Shown here: positions 30,858-46,583 of the stretch, in pieces
How the letters are laid out: each line of letters begins with the position of its first letter
Numbering within the stretch: position 1 is the stretch's first letter
Source of the DNA: Chionoecetes opilio
Lineage: Eukaryota; Arthropoda; Malacostraca; Decapoda; Majidae
DNA length: 64,000 bases
Reading direction: 5' to 3'
NCBI GenBank assembly: GCA_016584305.1
Contig: JACEEZ010020246.1
Span: forward strand, 36,001 to 100,000
Made by a program: the position numbers and the translations under genes
Notes under the pieces: generated by a model
What the model saw: the letters and a program-made list of their open reading frames with translations, nothing else
Databases searched by the model: none
What the model was told of the DNA's origin: nothing

Positions 30858-33103
30858 TCTTCACCAACAAAATCCTACTCCACCTCAACACAACCTGTTC
30901 CCCAAGCCATACTCTCTCTCTCTGGCCCGCACGCCAAAGCCACCTGGCGGTAGCTGGTTACATAATTTCATTCCACCATTAATTAAACAATCGACCGATT
31001 TTTTAAACGTGTACTAGGGAGAGCCTAAAGTGGAACTTCCATGTTAGACGCAAGTGGTTCCAAACTCAAGAACGCGGTTTTTAACACCAACACCAAGAGC
31101 TAACATGAGCTTAGTTTGAACCACGGCTAAAACCACTCTGCGCCTGGGTAGGAACTTGGCAAACCTGAACCAGAAAGATATTTTGCTGGTTGGGGAGACT
31201 ACAGTGGAGCAGATATTTGACTCCGCGCTCTGCTCCCGAGATCAACAAAACACACCATACCACGCAACCTGGGAAAAAAAATTCGGTTGGTGTTCGGCGA
31301 GAATTCAAATCGGCGACATTAATGACACTGACATTGACAATTAAATGTCACTTAAAGCTTCCTCTCACGTACTTGACGAAAACGTCGGTGTTATATACAC
31401 TGACATTAATTAACAGATCTTTAGTTTCATACGATGGACATTTTTATATTATTATTACCTTTAAGCTTTGAAGAAATTATAGTAAGTTAGTAAAAGCGGA
31501 ATATTGACACTTATAAGTTTCTGTATTTCGTCAGCCTTTCCTTGTAAAGCGTGTCTATCCTCGGTATTATAAATATTGTTAACATTATTACTAGTGGGTT
31601 TTTTTTATCAACAATACTGCCAAGGCCACCAATAGCAGTATGTCTCGTAGTACTAACAATAATATCTTATAATATTTTTAGGTTTTAATATATCCATTAT
31701 TGTTTTTCTAATTGATATTTCTGTTTGGATGATATTCGATTAAACTATCCCTATTTAAATGCTGATTTTATGGAATTGCTAATACTTCCTCCACATAGTA
31801 GCACTAACAGTTATAGTAGTAAATTAGTAGTTGTAGTAGTTATTGTTATTGTTAATATCATTTCTTCTATTGATGTAATTGTATATGAATTGAATTTTTT
31901 GGAGATAGGCATGTTGTCAATGTTTGCCTTTGAAATTTCAAGCAGAAGCCAACGGCACATAAGGTAGGAAGATACATAAAATAGGAAGGACAAAAGTTCA
32001 CTGACGTTATTCGTAGGTTGGGATGGGTTGCGATGTAGGAAGGAAAGGAATAGGCTGGGAACGCGAGGGCAACTATTTTAACATTCTGTTTCTGTCTGTT
32101 ATACACGAACTGGCATTAAGCAGGCTTTTCGGTTCCAAGTACTAACAGCCTATCGCAAAAGGCTGCTATCATGCTGCTTCGCCTTATAAGGCATTCAGGA
32201 CCTCTTCATTGTTATTCATGTGAAGTTTAACAAGTTATTACGGAAACTCAAACTTGTAAAAAAATATATATGTTGTGTGGTGTAGGTCGTAAATTTTATT
32301 CTTTACATTGAGGTCTTCTGAAGAAAGATGTTAGAGGCGAAAGTTGGTTGCTTACACTATGACAGGGATCACAAACCACATACCATAAACCACAAACCAG
32401 AATTCACTCCTAAGAGCCCCAGTGATGCTAGGTGAAGTGTAAGCGTCCAATGTCTAGTGTGTGATTGAAGTAGATTGTCGCTTGCGAACACGAGATGTAC
32501 ATGGATATAGGCCCAATAGAGGCTAAGAATTCGTGTGCAACGTTCGAACCCCAGTAGATGCCTGAGTTTTATTGTTGCCTGGTGACAATTTGTATTGTCA
32601 ATAAACTTGTTGATGTTACGAATGATTTGTCAGGATAGGATCCAAGTATTTTATCCCGAAAACACGGTAACCAGGAGATAAGATCGCATCGCAATTGGAG
32701 AGTTTTATTAATATAAAGAAATACAAATAAAAAGTAAGTTAAGGTACATAATTTTTTTTTTTTTACTAACATCATCATCATTATTATGGATAATCAGAAT
32801 ACCTGTAAATATATGCTAGGTGTATTTAAAGTTGAAAGTCAACTGGCAGATTTTGACATATTCGAATGACTGTTATATTTCACTATTACTCTTCAAACCC
32901 AAATACTGTGGATATAAAAACAAATAATTTGTCTACTACAAGAGTGTTGTTAAAGTTACTTTAGTTGGTATGAAGAGTCAAGAGCCAAGGCGTCTTCAGG
33001 GCGTAAAACTTAGTCCGTCTAAGGAAGGAAGGAGACCACTATTGATGGCATTGATTCCTTCGCCCTTGATCCGATTGGAAGCCTTACGATTCGCTGGAAT
33101 GTC
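30858..33103. other. Spacer, no gene recognised
   Basis: About 2.2 kb. A half-MITE related to the 8910 element lies at about 31290-31325. The rest is AT-rich with poly-T at 32750-32763. No coding region, RNA fold or repeat boundary could be supported. Confidence 0.45.
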
Positions 33104-33818
33104 TTATTGGTTTAGCAGCCACTCTTCAAACTCTTCAACATAGAACAGCTTGGCCTTTATTCCTTGTAATACGTAATCCTCGAAGGCTGCAAAAGTCACC
33201 TTCACTGCAATTTCGCCATAACCTGCAGAAGGAAAAACATGAATGGTTAGTGTCAAAGGAAATACATGACTCGAACATAGAACAGAATATGTGATTCATG
33301 CATTGAAATTATTTGTTGATGATGAACAAGTATCTGTTGCTAGAGTTACTTACCATATCCTGTCATATGATTCCAACCGGGGCACGTCATACTGCCGTTG
33401 TACACGTCGGATTTATTTTTCTTCGTGGTAATTTTACATTTGTGGCCTAGGAAGTTTATCGATGTACTGGGTGAGCTTCTGGTTCTCGTTTTGGGATACA
33501 AAAGAAACCCCTTATGTAAGAATCTCCGTGCCACCTAAACCCTTGACAGCAAGTATAACAATTGCAAGGAAGTGAAAATATTCATGTTAACAAATGAAAA
33601 ACTTCTCCATATAATTGCCACCAACATATGGTGGAGCTTGAACACATTACAATGTTCTTCACCTACCGGGTTGACGTATCTGACTGTGCCATGCGTGTGG
33701 TTACATAGTTTTCAAGTTGTTCACGTTGCTTAGGTAGCAAGTCACTAGCCGTGCACAGCGGCACGGTAACTGCCAGCAGCAGTACAACTGCAAAGCTTAA
33801 TAGGATGGAAGCACGCAT
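33104..33818 (-). CDS. ALF/scygonadin-like antimicrobial peptide precursor, three exons
   Basis: Exons on the minus strand: 33818-33667, 33523-33354 and 33222-33104 (stop TAA at 33106-33104). They total 441 bp, 146 residues. Donors GTAGGT and GTAAGT and acceptors (CGGAG and CTGCAG) keep phase throughout. The exon 2 acceptor is the weakest choice; one at 33535 would be stronger but breaks the frame. The product starts MRASILLSFAVVLLLAVTVP, a clear signal peptide cut near LCTA/SDLL. The core reads INFLGHKC, 17 residues, then CPGW. Two cysteines bounding a basic loop ahead of PGW are the LPS-binding feature of crustacean anti-lipopolysaccharide factors, and the C-terminal ending YVEEFEEWL resembles scygonadins. 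The protein is predicted to be secreted. It is the only apparently intact host gene in the window. Which of the two related groups it belongs to is not settled. Confidence 0.75.
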
Positions 33819-33898
33819 CTTGAGGCTGTGGGAGCTGATGGGTGTTGCCGGTTGTGTGGAGGTCGTTGGTGTGACTTGGTAGTGTCTAGAAAGCCTGG

Positions 33899-33907
33899 CC
33901 TTATATA
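33899..33907 (-). promoter_or_regulatory. TATA box of the ALF/scygonadin-like gene
   Basis: TATATAAGG on the minus strand, 81-89 bp upstream of the start codon. It would place transcription start near 33870 with a leader of about 50 bases. Confidence 0.6.
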
Positions 33908-34009
33908 CCAGCCAGGACACACTTGTGCAATTCTTGACAAGTAAAACATCATTACGGAAATCTAAACACACGGTTAACAATGTACATTTGTATCATATTT
34001 CAATCAGGG

Positions 34010-34390
34010 ATTTTTTTGGAACAGGGTGTGTGAATAAGGTTCAACACAATATCACACCCACACAAAAAACTCGGTGGACAAAAAATCCTGCCCCATGAAC
34101 TTACACTTCTGTACGACCAACGGGGTTCTAGAAAAACGAGCATGGGATTACTAACAAAGAGATAGAGGATAAATACAGACGCAGCGATATTCCTATTTTA
34201 CATATATCAATTAGGCTAGGCAAAAGAATACACGTGCGGGCACCAAAACTCTCACTCACATCCACGTACACTTAAAATATCCTAACGAAAAACAAATAGC
34301 CTCAACACGACTATACACACCGCTTTAAAGCACAAGGAGTATCAATTATCTTAGGCGCCCTTAGCGTTGAAGTCCACGTGGGGCTTGTTT
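34010..34390 (-). mobile_element. Diverged LTR remnant (Ty3/gypsy-related)
   Basis: On the minus strand, GTTAGGATATTTTAAGTG and the following 200 bp resemble 44200-44000 (minus) and 51488-51740 (plus). The last lies downstream of gypsy pol. Similarity is patchy, so this is probably an old solo LTR. Confidence 0.4.
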
Positions 34391-34840
34391 GGTCCCTCGC
34401 TGCAATTCCGACCATGTGCAGCGCACCTCCTGGCTTGACAGTCCACGAGGTCCTCCTCACTCACGACCTAAAAAGTACACTGCAGCACGCACACACGTGT
34501 TCCTTCACTCGTTCGCTACACTCGCTATATTGCCCCTGGCTCTGCTGAATCAGTCTCCCTCGCCACCTGTACCAACAAAGCGGATGATACATGAGAAAGC
34601 ACTGGAAGGGTCGAGCGGCAGCTGCAGCTCACCAAGGCCTGGAGCTAGATGCTCGAAGGCTCAAAGGGACCTTCAATACTCAAAACTCCCTCTGATCGCT
34701 ATAGGGAGATGCACAAACCTGAAAGGTCTCTTTCAAGTGTCCCCAAAGGTTCCTATATTAAGTTTTTTGTTTTACATCTTGGCCTTCAGCTTTATAGCGC
34801 CTTTAGGCAGTGACCTCCAGGGGTGGGATGGTAAACTCTG
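34391..34840. other. Spacer, no gene recognised
   Basis: A 154-codon open frame at 34389-34853 has no recognisable domain and a low-complexity Pro/Ser/Arg composition. I do not call it a gene. Confidence 0.4.
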
Positions 34841-34849
34841 GAGGTTCAC

Positions 34850-35132
34850 TTGAGGGCTGTGATGGTTGGCCCTCGCCCGTGGTGGCGCAGCCAGGATTTT
34901 TATAGTGACGTCTGTAATTAGGGGCACATGCCGCCCCCCTGTGTACTCCGATACACTCGCAATCTAAGGTAGAGTTAATGGGCAGCATGTGGGTGTTCTT
35001 AGGCCAACTAAGTTCTTAGGCTCAACGGTACAGAAAGATTTTAAGTGGATTTATGGGTCTCACTCGGGATCGAACTCGGGTCTTCGAGAACGCCCCCCCG
35101 TGACGCTAACAACTCTGCTACTGCCTCCCCAA
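34850..35132 (-). mobile_element. tRNA-derived SINE
   Basis: Read on the minus strand it starts GGGAGGCAGTAGCAGAGTTG (A-box-like) with a B box, GAGTTCGATCCCGAG, at about 35058-35072. A non-tRNA body of about 200 bp follows. Confidence 0.65.
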
Positions 35133-35791
35133 AGGTTGCTTGGCACTACCCTTTCAGCTCCCTTTCATCAGCTCTATTTACCCAAAGGAATGGCTTAAAT
35201 TATGTATTTGTCATTATATACTCTGCCAACCACTTCCACAAGTAGTTTCAAAGTAGCACAAATGTTTTGAGATATGATATTAATCATAAAATTGACCGAA
35301 ATATCTGAAAAAATAGAAGCTGAGATCCGCCGCTGCTGAGAGGCTTAGTGGGAGCCCGAAGCGAGCGAGAGGAAAGAGAGAGAGAGAGGGTATGGAGCTG
35401 TTTGTTTTGGAAAAACTTGACCCGGTTGACCGTGCTCTGAGAAGAGAGAGAAGGTTTAGGGATCCACTAGGTGACTAGATCCTCTACAAATCAGTGATGA
35501 ACACCTGTTGAGATACTAAAGACAAACTAACTATACACTATAGAGGTACTATATAGAGGTGAATTCTACTCTGTTTATCTTGTTTTATTTACAAAATAAC
35601 AGCTGATAGCTTCGGCGAATGTGATTGGCTGGCGTTGGTCATTCTGTACACTGTAATTGGCTGACTGTCATCGGCTGGTGTGACTATTTGTTCTGCATGC
35701 AAATTCTCCCTCTGATTGAAAAGCCGGTGAAAGCTGAGCTTAAAGCATCTCCAATTGATTGCTACTTTTTGCTGATCATTGCGAACGGTCC
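35133..35791. other. Spacer, no gene recognised
   Basis: Includes a short GAGA run (35372-35390) and GATTGGCTG-type repeats near 35625-35670. No supported feature. Confidence 0.4.
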
Positions 35792-35799
35792 CTCTAAGG

Positions 35800-36840
35800 C
35801 AGTTGTTCTTAACCTTTTTTAGTGCTTGTACCCTTTGAGATCTCATAAATTTGTCTCGTACCCCCGGTCAGAAATAAAGTATAATAAGAATAAGGAGTAA
35901 TGGTCGGCATGGTACTGTTTGATACATACGACCGAATTCATAAGAAGCTTTCCTCTTGGACATGTGACAAATTCACAGTCAAGAGCTCAGCCAACTGGCC
36001 GCCTTGCGGGTACGAGGGACGGGTCTGCGACGCGTACTTACTTGTACTTGACAAGTCGTGTTCTTGTCCTGCCCCTGACCGTATATGCACTTTTTCAGTG
36101 CGGGACACAAATATGTATCTCAGCCCACCAAGTAATATTTTTGAGGGGAAATGAATTAGGGTGTTTTCTGTTCTGTACCAAATTTCGTTCTTTTCATTAC
36201 CAAATTTAAGTCCAATACCAAATCATGTGAATCATTAGCAGATAGATTTTTCATTACCAAGTTTACCCTAATTTGGTAATGAAAAATACCATATGGCAAA
36301 CCTGCAGCCAAAAGACGCATGAACACGTACCACACGCGAATAGAACTCGATGTACGAAACGGTAAAAAAGAAAACGACGTATGATGGTAACTAATATATT
36401 TTGCGACGTATGACGGTAACTAATATATTTTACGACGTATGACGGTAAATAATATATTTTACGACGTATGACGGTAACTAATATATTTTACGACGTATGA
36501 CGGTAACTAATATATTTTACGACGTATGACGGTAACTAATATATTTTACGACGTATGACGGTAAATAATATATTTTACGACGTATGACGGTAACTAATAT
36601 ATTTCACAACGTATGACAGTAACTAATATATTTTACAAGTAATTGTAGTATGACTTAATGATGAACCGTTGGACTCCAAGTGGTTAAGACAATAATTGTT
36701 GACAGACAAAATAATTATAAATATATAATTCCAGCCTCCTTATAAATATGATATATTTTATTGGTCAGCATGTCTCGTACCCCCAGGTTTAAGGTTTCGT
36801 ACCTCCTAGGGGTACAGGTACCCCAGGTTAAGAACCACTG
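35800..36840. mobile_element. Non-autonomous hAT element, 1041 bp, perfect 8-bp TSD
   Basis: The left end CAGTTGTTCTTAACCTTTTT and the right end (reverse complement CAGTGGTTCTTAACCTGGGG) are hAT TIRs. CTCTAAGG is duplicated exactly at 35792-35799 and 36841-36848. Subterminal sequence is also inverted (CTCGTACCCCC near 35855 and its partner near 36775). No transposase is present. A 29-bp minisatellite occupies 36375-36635. Confidence 0.92.
36375..36635 (+). repeat. 29-bp minisatellite, 9 units
   Basis: Units of CGACGTATGACGGTAACTAA plus TATATTTTA start every 29 bp from 36375 to 36607. They vary at a few positions, and the last unit is the most diverged. Confidence 0.95.
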
Positions 36841-36935
36841 CTCTAAGGCATTTAGAAGGAGACTTTTGTGCATTCACGCCCTGGCCAGTCAGCCTCATGG
36901 CGGCTGCAGTTGCCACGCTGCTGGATTGGGTACTC

Positions 36936-37124
36936 CGTAATGTAGAGATAACACCTTCGGTTCACAACCGAGAAGTCCAGGGTTCGATCCCCGGGCGGAG
37001 TGGAAATAGATGGGCAGTTTCCTTAAAAACTCGAGTCCCTGTCTACCCGGCAGTGAATGGGTACCGGGTGTTAGACGGCGGTTTGTGACTCGCCTTCCGG
37101 AGTGGTGGTTTCGGCCAACACTAG
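36936..37124 (+). mobile_element. tRNA-Val-derived SINE
   Basis: The head folds as a tRNA. The acceptor stem ACTCCGT pairs with GCGGAGT, the anticodon loop TTCACAA carries CAC, and the B box is GGTTCGATCC. A body of about 110 bp follows (GTTTCCTTAAAAACTCGAGT, GAATGGGTACCGGGTGTTAG). Minus-strand relatives lie at 49105-49388 and 49451-49563. Confidence 0.8.
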
Positions 37125-38110
37125 AGGAAAGGAGGAGAGGAGAAGAGAGGAGAGAACCTACGAAACGATACTAAGCGAAAAAGGTCACAAGAAGAAGAAG
37201 GATCAACGTCACCTGTATAGACTTTCAATGATCTCCATCAACACCCTATTGCATGCCTTTTGTTCACGAATCAACTCCTTGAGCATGCATTACTCTTTAA
37301 CACATTTATCACTGCCCAGAAATACTACCATCACTAAACAGCTTTGCCGTTATATTCACTATATGACACCTCTTAGTCACTAAGTGGACAGGCATTATAG
37401 GATGAACAATGTGGGTCATTTTGCGTGGCGGTTGCCAACCAACATTCATCACAATATATGAAGGTAAATCATGCACCCATGACAGTATTCATTTACATAT
37501 TTGTTGGGGAAAATACTCTTTAATATTATAATACATATATTCTGGGATCCACAGGCTCAAAAGCTCAATAAAATGGGTTGAACCTGACATGGCATGCTAT
37601 ACTTTTTCTTTGTGTTTTTACTATTAATTTGGACAATTAGGTCTGTGGAATGAGAGGTCTGCTCTGGCGGAAAGGGTGCAGAAAAAAATTGTGGCAATTT
37701 TTGTATATGCGGGCTTTGTTTATTTATCGAAAAATGTGAAAAGCTTTTTTTCAATAGAATCCTCAGTGTATGCAGTCAATAAATACAACCACGATTCACT
37801 GACCACTTGTGTTCACAATATTAAGTTGAAAAATACACTGACTTAACTGTTCACAATGATTTATAATCATTTTAATGCAAGAGCGCTCCCTATTTTCTTT
37901 TTTTTCATTATTTTCATTTATCTTTCTTTAGAAAGCAACTATTCCCGGAGTTATGACATCACCCAATGTATCATTGCTTTCAGCAAATATTATAGCTACT
38001 CAAATAGAAAATATAGTGAAAATAAAACAGAAATCAATGGATCAGTGGTGACTTTATTACCCTTAAACTCAAAACTCTGAGAGACATCCGCATATCATAA
38101 TTATACTATA
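37125..38110. other. AT-rich spacer, no gene recognised
   Basis: Short open frames only; no motif, fold or repeat terminus found. Confidence 0.45.
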
Positions 38111-38722
38111 CTAGCCGCAAAGCCGCCCTCCGGGCGGACTTTTTGGCTAGCTCCTGCGGAGGGCTATTAGTGGTGGGCCTTTGGCCCACCACCTGTGTTT
38201 GGTGGGCCTTCGGCCCACCAAACACGGACTCTCCAGATAGCCCCTTCTAACTTTCCTGAAATCACCGATGTAGAAATGTATGTATTCCCCCCACCCATTC
38301 ACTCACCCATTACCCATCACCCCCCACACATTCACTCACCCATTACCCATCACCCCCCACCCATTCACTCACCCATTACCCATCACCCCCCACCTATTCC
38401 CTCACCCATCACCCATCATCCCCAACCCATCACCCCCCACCCATTCACTCACCCATCACCCCCCACCCATTATCCATCACCCCACCCATTCACTCACCCA
38501 TTACCCATCACCCTACATCAAGGCTTCCTCAATTCTCGCAACCTACTTTTGTTTTCACAATTCTAGCTAATAGGCTGCTAAAAAAAAAAAGAAAAAAAAA
38601 GTGATCGGATCATCTCATAAGTGGGCTTATGACCTTCCCCTGGTCAACCTGATTCCAAAAATGTGCCATATGAGGTGTTTGCGCCACGGGGAGCGGAACC
38701 TATACCACACACACACACACAC

Positions 38723-39806
38723 ATCACATCGTATATTGCGGGATAAACTTGAACATAATGGCATTAGAGGTGTACCACTGCAACTTTTTGAAAGCTATTT
38801 AAGCAATAGGTCACAGTCAGTGTATTGTAATGGTAATTATTCTTCTTCAAAAACTATAACCACAGGAGTACCACAAGGATCTATTCTAGGACCATTACTT
38901 TTTCTTGTTTACATAAATGATATTGCAAATGCTAGTTCCAAGTTCAAATATACTATATATGCTGATGATACCAACTTGCTATTAGCGGATAAGGATATAC
39001 TAAATTTACACAGAAGTTTAACTATAGAACTAGAATTAATTAATCAATGGATAAAAACTAACAAATTAAAACTTAATACTTCCAAAACTAACTATATCCT
39101 CTTTCAAAATCGTTCCTTAAACAATCATCTGCCTCCACTGTTCTTAGAGGGTGAAATTATTAAAAGTGTAACTCATACAAAATTCCTTGGGGTCCATATA
39201 GATGAAAATTTGAATTGGAGCTTGCAGATAAATGATGTATATTCCAAACTATCCCGAATGTGTGGCATATTATATAAGGTACGTAATCACCTCACAATCG
39301 AAGCTATGATCAGTATATACTACACGTTGTGTTACCCTCACCTTATATATTGTGTGTCAGTATGGGCATGTACTTGGCCCTCCTTCATTACCAAATTAAA
39401 AATAGCACAAAACAAAATTTTGAGATGTATATTTCATTTAGGTAAATTTGATTCTACAGCCAATATATTTTCAGAACACAAGCTTCTAAATTTTTACTCT
39501 ATCCATAAATGCTTTCTTCTACTATACATTTTTAAAAGTATTACAAACAGAAAGGGAACTTCCATTTTTAACTTACAAGAAACCATTCACAGCACTAGAA
39601 ATAATAATGTTAATTTAGTTTGTCCGCCATATCGAACAACTCTCTTCAGGAACAGCATCTTTTATTTTGGTCCTCAATTATGGAATACTTTACCAACTGA
39701 CTTGAAAACTCTGTGTAATTCGGGTAGTATTCCTCAATTTAAATATAAAATAAAAAAATATCTATTCACGCAACAAAAATTTGTAGAAATACCACTCCAT
39801 AAATAA
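38723..39806 (+). CDS. Reverse transcriptase of a non-LTR retrotransposon, partial
   Basis: The frame contains RT motif 4 (TTGVPQGSILGPLLFLVYIN) and the catalytic box YADDTNLL with both aspartates. It also has the thumb region (LKLNTSKTNYILF and KFLGVHIDENLNW) and the C-terminal FGPQLWNTLP. It lacks the endonuclease and the first RT blocks because of 5' truncation. The frame is open and conserved, so insertion is fairly recent. The minus-strand LINE at 52596-56111 encodes a close relative (GVPLQLFES(Y)ISNRS in both). Confidence 0.9.
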
Positions 39807-40018
39807 TGTAGATAGTGTCAAAGTTCATGAATCTGTTTTTCTCTCTTGTATACTGATGTATACTATAATGTATATTTGATGCTCCTCAGCTAAATTGTAT
39901 TTTTTTTTTTTTTTTTTTTAATAGAAATATATCTGTCAAGGAGCCTTGGCTCGACAGATTCATTCCAAAATTTATTTAAATTGTTATGTATATATGTATA
40001 TAATTGCTATGGAAATAA

Positions 40019-40052
<34 letters not shown>
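38723..40052 (+). mobile_element. 5'-truncated LINE (CR1/L2-like) inside the Helitron
   Basis: Begins within ORF2, has an uninterrupted frame to a TAA at 39804-39806, a 3' UTR and a tail of TTAC repeats (40020-40052). Truncated at 5' and inserted into the Helitron (CA)n tract, so it is younger than that Helitron. Confidence 0.85.
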
Positions 40053-40053
<1 letters not shown>

Positions 40054-40091
40054 CACACAGACAGACACACTTTCGCTTTTATTAATATAGA

Positions 40092-43594
<3,503 letters not shown>

Positions 43595-43656
<62 letters not shown>
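43595..43656 (+). repeat. (CA)n microsatellite
   Basis: About 31 CA units. Confidence 0.98.
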
Positions 43657-43659
<3 letters not shown>

Positions 43660-43869
43660 GCGCTATAGTGTGTCAAATGAGGGTTAACCTGTCAAATATC
43701 CTGAGACTTCTAAACTTACCTCTCATAGAGTGAAATAATTATTACCTTTTCAGGTCACTGATGCAAAATATACCAGATCCATAATTATTACTGGAGAAAA
43801 AGAAAAAAATAGGTATATATTTGATTTTTCACTTGTGCCTCTACCTGAGTCATACATCTGGAATTATTA

Positions 43870-44300
43870 TATTAATCAAATACCGAAGCCTTCATTCGGG
43901 CGTTCAGGCCATTTGTGGGTCAACGATTATTGAGAACTGGATGTGTGGATGAGGTTTGATCTTTGCATAAAAATAATATAATAATAATGAATAAACTCAA
44001 TTAACAAAGACTTACCTCACTGCATCTACACGTCTGACCTACCAACACGATTTATAGAGAACTAGTTAAGGCTACATACAAAAAGAAACAGGATAAGTAT
44101 ACATGCCTATATGTTCCTAACTGACATTTTTTAGAAGAAAAAATACACGCGACAGGACAAATAAAAACACTCACTCACCAAGCAAGCACTCAAAATATCC
44201 TAACTAAACAAAATGACCTGCACGCTTCAATAAATACACAGCTGAAAATAAAGGGATTAGCTTATCTCACGCCCTTGTTGCTGTAGAGGTAACGCGTAGT
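43870..44300 (-). mobile_element. Diverged LTR remnant (Ty3/gypsy-related)
   Basis: On the minus strand, GTTAGGATATTTTGAGTGCT, TGAGTGAGTG and GTGAGGTAAGTCTTTG align in order with the LTR at 51480-51690 and with 34010-34390. Confidence 0.45.
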
Positions 44301-44641
44301 ACTGGAGGGACCCAAAGTCTTCCACTCACGTCCTTGACCACGTTTCTTGCCTGGCCATGCCTCACGTCATGTGTAGCCTCGGATAAGCTCGAGGATATTG
44401 CCTCTGATAATGACTTGCTTCACTTTCATCTTTTCCTCTCAATGGAAGTCATTGCCTTACTAAATTTAATATTGTGTCTATCAGTCTGTATAACACCTCT
44501 CTATTTTTCTGTCTTTCTTCAGCTTTTACAGCTTGACTTTTTTCAGCTGCTGCTTCCAGGGACTTTTCCAGTCTCTTCTTCTAGAAATTATTCAACCTCA
44601 CTATAGCAACCATGCGTGCTTTAGATGATGAAGCTTCTCTT

Positions 44642-45378
44642 TCATTTTGTTAAGTGCTTGATGCCACTTCCTTTTTCCGGTACACCTCCATGCTGTTTTA
44701 CATTTACAGTATACTTGTATTCATGCAGAAACAAGCGACAGCTGAAGCAATACATACTATCAGTTTCTACAGAATATTCAAGGTAAGGTCTGTTCTCATA
44801 CCAGTGTCTCTGGAAACAACGGCACTTTTCATTCTTGGGATAACTTACAACTGGCTGGTTCGACCCAGCTGAACAGCATAGTTCACGGAATTCATCATTT
44901 ATGTTGATGTTATACTTGGCTACGTGTGCTGGATCAGTGGGATACCTCATCGACAGCAGGAAAGAAATTCCAGGTGCCTCTTCCGTGCTTGAATCGGCCC
45001 GTTACTGTGGAAAAATCTCTTGATTTTCCATCGAATGTGTGTCATGCTCTGCTCTCATCCTTTTCACTGGATGCTGTTCGTTTACCTCCTTTTTCTTCGT
45101 TAACTTGCAATTTCATGTCCTTTGTTTTATGTGCATCGAAGATTTTGCCAGAGCTTTGAGTTGCTCCTGCTTTTTTTTCAGCATTTCCACTCCTCTCCTT
45201 CAGTCTCCGATGTACTGGACCTTTCTCTGACACATTGTATCTCAGATTCATCTTCCTGAGTGTCATCCTCTTCTCCAGTTCTTGACAACCTCAGCCATTT
45301 TGATAATTTCCCATTACCACGAGCCAAAACTTGAGGTTCTTTTTCCTTTAGTTTCTTTAGTCTTTCTTTGCGTGGCAT
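44642..45378 (-). pseudogene. N-terminal part of a TTF-finger hAT gene (ZMYM1-like), frameshifted
   Basis: A minus-strand ATG at 45378 starts MPRKERLKKLKEKEPQVLAR, a Lys/Glu-rich region. After frame changes near 45180-45050 it continues to RYPTDPAHVAKYNININDEF. The TTF-type zinc finger follows: RCFQRHWYENRPYLEYS, then DSMYCFSCRLFL, ending near KQHGG and a stop at 44642. This finger is typical of hAT transposases related to ZMYM1. The catalytic part is missing, so this is a fragment or first exon. It is not intact. Confidence 0.7.
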
Positions 45379-46583
45379 TTCAGTTATGGAAGGAAAAACC
45401 AAGTGATGTTGAGGTGATACCAATAAATCACTGATTACTGATTTACTAAACGAGTAATACCAACTAAAAAGGGTAAAACTCAAACGAAAATGAAAAAAAT
45501 GTAAAACATAATCCACGTTCCCCCGCAGGAAATTACAAAAAACAATAAACGGAAATCCGCTTGACACAAAGAAATATACATTCAAATGTTGACTTCCCCA
45601 ACGGCTAAAAGGGTTGTTACACTGTGCAAATTTTCCGCGGATCTCTGGTCAAATATCGAGTTTTGTTTTGCCTACGTGGACCTACAACCGAAGTTCTCCA
45701 ATCGCACTTGCCTCGCACTCCTTCGTCGTATCGTAGTTTTGACCAATACATTTCAACACCAACAAAGATGGCTGACGTCCCTCTCCAAGCCCCAGTTTTC
45801 ACTAAGCTGGGGTGCTTTGGCCCTAGTGGTACTGAATTTACTCAAACAACGAAAAAAACTGGAAAAAAAAATGGCTGACTAGTCCAGGAGTAATAGCACC
45901 AAATATGGCCAAATCCCGAACAAATTATAAACAAGCTGAAAATTGCAGGATATGTTCAGAAAACTGTTCTGAACAACATACTGAAAGGCCCCCGAAATCC
46001 TGATTGTGCTTCAGCAAAAATTAGAAAAAGGCGTCCAAAATGGCCGTCTATTTGATACTTCCTCATATCTCAAGCTTAAGGCATGATAGAAATGCAAAAA
46101 GGGTGGCAAAATATAGGTTTTCAAGCACGGAGAGTTCAATAAAACCATTACTTTAAAGGTAACATTATAATTTGATAGGATAACATGACTCTAAGAGGAT
46201 TGTTGGTTGGACATAAATGATTACAGGAATCGGCCTTCCACTTATCTGCACATTTCTATTTTAGCACTTATTTTTGCACTTATTATCATACAGGCACCTC
46301 AACTGTGTCATTTAAACAATGACAAAATTCGCATATAATAATATGAAGGAAATGCAACACCATGAAAATGTAAGTTTGTCCAGCAAACATCTTAAAATTA
46401 GGCACAACATATTCACACCAAGCATACAGAAAAATACACACCGCATCGATTGAAATCCATCATTACAGCAAGGGAAGTTATTAATAGGAAACAAATTGCA
46501 AAAAATATATATATAAACGGTTCATATAAACGACAAGCAAAAAGAAACAAAGAGAAAGAATATAAACTGGAAAACAACAAAAT
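45379..46583. other. Spacer, no gene recognised
   Basis: Short open frames only. Includes CAAGATGGCTGACG- and AAAATGGCTGAC-type repeats near 45766 and 45870. No domain was found. Confidence 0.4.

Larger units (their letters stand above)
38111..40091 (-). mobile_element. Non-autonomous Helitron 1, interrupted by a LINE
   Basis: Read on the minus strand, the 5' end is TCTATATTAATAAAAGCGAA (40091 downward). The 3' end is the hairpin CCGCCC-GGA-GGGCGG followed by CTTTGCGG and the terminal CTAG (38111). The 5' TC, 3' hairpin about 12 nt from CTRR, and absence of a TSD are Helitron diagnostics. The body has a CACCCATTCACTCACCCATT-type minisatellite (38290-38515), two small GGTGGGCC/GGCCCACC hairpins and a (CA)n tract. 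A 1.3-kb LINE (38723-40052) sits in that tract. Confidence 0.8.

Noticed and set aside
34389..34853. A 154-codon open frame as a gene
   Set aside because: No domain, signal or splice context, low-complexity composition, and overlap with a SINE end.
36937..37013. A functional tRNA-Val gene
   Set aside because: It is followed by the same SINE body as the other copies, and the B-box flanks match a dispersed repeat.
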